Source: Cycas panzhihuaensis (Eukaryota; Cycadophyta). From it: 64,000 nt of DNA. The notes under the pieces are model-generated. The model did no database searches, was not told where the DNA came from, and worked only from the letters and a program-made list of their open reading frames with translations. Location of the stretch: positions 114,645,741-114,709,740 of the forward strand of contig CM041465.1 of the NCBI GenBank assembly GCA_023213395.1, given 5' to 3'. This document shows, piece after piece, positions 62,125-64,000 of this stretch (the stretch's first letter is position 1; each line of letters opens with the position of its first letter). The translations under genes and the position numbers were made by a program.

Positions 62125-64000
62125 ATGGTGAAATTGGCAAGTGCAAAGTTTAAGGTGGAGAAATTCAATGGCAATAACAACTTCGAGTTATGGAAACTAA
62201 AAGCGTATGATGTTCTTGTACAACAGGATTTGTATAGAGCTCTTGCAGACAAAATAAAGAAACCTGCAGGGATGGACAATGATGAATGGGATGATCTAGA
62301 TAAAAAGGCTCTTAGAATAATACAATTATACTTGGCATATAAAGTTCTATTTAACATCGCAGCGGAGCAGACAGCGATAATATTATAGACTCAATTGGAA
62401 GGCCTATATATGACCAAATCAGTGACAAATCAAATCTACTTGAAGAGGTAGTTGTACTCATTACAAATGAAGGAAGGTACAAAAATTGCTAACCATTTAA
62501 ATATTTTTAATACTCTTATTTATCAATTAGCTAGTATCGATGTCAAAATTGAGGATGAAGACAAAGTTGTTATCTTGTTATACTCATTACTAGAATCTTG
62601 GGATAATATTGTCACCTCAATTAGTTTTAGCACTACAGATGAATTAGAATATGATTCTTTTATAAGTGCTTTGTTGATGGAAGAAGTATGGAGGAAGTCT
62701 AGTCTTGAAACCTCCACACCAGAAGCCATGACAGAAAGGGGTAGAACAATTAATAGAGGATAAAGCTTCAGGGATACATCGAGGTCAAAGTCAAAAACCA
62801 AGAAGAGTAAGCTCAGGTGTTGGCACTGTAATAAGACGGGTCACCTTAAGAAGGATTGCTACAAAAGGAAGGAGTTCTAGAAAAAGGAAGATCCTGCCAA
62901 GGAGGCGAATCAGGTGGAGTCAAATCAAGGTATGGATGATGATGTCTTAGTTACTTGTAATGTTTCTCATTATCACCATGACTGGTTATTAGATTCAGGT
63001 GCTTCACACCACATGTGTCTACACAAGAGTTGGTTCTCATCATACCAATCTCTTGATGGTAGTGATGTGCTTATGGGAAATGAAGTTTCTTGTAAGACAG
63101 TGGGTATTAGTAGCATCAGAATTAATATGTTCGATGGGGCAGTGAGAACATTAACTGAGGTTAGACATGTACCTGATCTGAAAAGGAATCTGATTTTCTT
63201 GGGTGAACTAGATTCTGGTGGTTTTAAGCATACAGGTCGTGAATGAGTCCTAAAGGTATCAAAGGGCACCTTGGTTGTTATGAAAGCCTCAAATAAAGGA
63301 AATCTTTATATTTTAGTAGGAAGTACAGATGTCAGCCAAGTAGCTATAGCATCAAAGACTGCAGAAGATCTAGATCAGTCATGGCATCAGAAACTTGGGC
63401 ACATGAGTGAGAGAGGACTTAAGGTGTTAATAAATCGTAAGTTACTTCCTGACTTACAACTTCTAGATTTGGCTTTTTGTAAACATTATGTTTTTGGAAA
63501 ACAATGTAGACTCTGGTTTAAAGTAGGGGGTCATACTAGTAAAGGCGTTCAGGATTACATACATTTAGATGTGTAGGGACTAGCCCCTAAAATATCTTAT
63601 GGAGGATCATTATACTTTGTCATATTTATAGATGATTACCCGAGGAAGTTATGGGTCTATTTTTTGAAAAGAAAATCTAAAGTGTTCAGTGTGTTTAAGC
63701 AGTTCAAGGCTCTAGTTGAGAACAACACTGGTAAGACAATCAAATATTTAAGAACTGATAATGGAGGTAAGTTCAACTCCTTAGAGTTTGAAACCTATTG
63801 CAGAGAATCTAGGATTGAAAGATACAAGACCACTAACTATACTCCACAGCAAAATGGCATTGTTAAGTGCATGAATAGGACACTCTTGGAAAGAGTAAGA
63901 AGCATGCTAAGTAATGTTGGAGTGGAGCAGGGCTTGTGGGCAGAAGCTATTCAAACAACTTGTTATCTGGTAAATAGGTCACCATCACTTACAATAGACT
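62125..64000 (+). pseudogene. Copia A3 gag-pol, one frame with nonsense codons, 3' end outside window
   Basis: Starts at ATG 62125. Gag (about 62125-62760, with the FNG-x-N-F-x-x-W type N-terminus typical of copia gag), intact zinc knuckle C-X2-C-X4-H-X4-C at 62818-62859, protease with DSGASHH at about 62992-63012, GAG-pre-integrase (63250-63470; WHQKLGHMS), integrase (63575-64000) with the catalytic Asp in HLDV (63562-63573) and LRTDNGG, and the Glu in TLLERVR. Family role: capsid formation, reverse transcription and integration of the element. Stops at about 62386, 62446, 62761, 62878, 63244 and 63574 are all in the same frame and no frameshift is needed. TAG dominates. Reverse transcriptase would lie beyond 64000. 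Confidence 0.93.

Larger units (their letters stand above)
61393..64000 (+). mobile_element. Ty1/copia element A3, 5' part, best-preserved copy
   Basis: 5' LTR, primer-binding site, gag, protease, GAG-pre-integrase and the integrase core, running off the right edge of the window. Inserted into gypsy L. Only nonsense changes break the frame. Confidence 0.93.

Overview
The window is nuclear DNA of a seed plant with a large, very AT-rich, repeat-dominated genome. It holds one clearly intact gene, a type I pectin methylesterase (39894-41875, + strand, two exons). Almost all other DNA that I can interpret is made of old, decayed LTR retrotransposons of the Ty1/copia and Ty3/gypsy groups. Very old, deeply nested, CpG-poor elements around a lone CpG-rich gene would fit a gymnosperm or another slow-turnover plant genome; that lineage call is inference only.

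Layout. 1-1638: truncated copia element (family A, +) sitting inside 1639-5205, a copia element of family B (-). 5206-9729: AT-rich, mostly uninterpretable, with one possible coding remnant (-). 9730-12750: 5'-truncated copia (family C, +) with its 3' LTR. 14669-16543: short non-autonomous element D with two LTRs. 17420-38347: a multi-level nest. Gypsy element E (-) carries a copia element F (20649-24435, target duplication ATTAG) and a non-coding LTR element G (25121-35774, +); the right LTR of G is itself split by a second gypsy element H (29019-35683, target duplication TATAT). 38840-42330: CpG-rich gene island with the pectin methylesterase. 42330-46623: AT-rich DNA with three primer-binding-site scars and a double tandem duplication. 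46624-58049: family A copia (-), whose 3' LTR is split by a complete family B element (47189-54801). 58050-61392: gypsy gag remnant L (+). 61393-64000: best-preserved family A element (+), inserted into L and running off the window.

No retroelement ORF is intact. Visible nonsense codons are largely TAG, TAA and TGA where CAG, CAA, CGA or TGG are expected, the pattern left by deamination of methylated cytosine. The pectin methylesterase would act in the cell wall, removing methyl esters from homogalacturonan. I found no CRISPR array, operon, tRNA or rRNA gene, and no clear sign of a new biological system. The unusual items are the nesting order, GC-rich hairpin modules inside LTRs, the sharp CpG boundary around the gene, and several local repeats.
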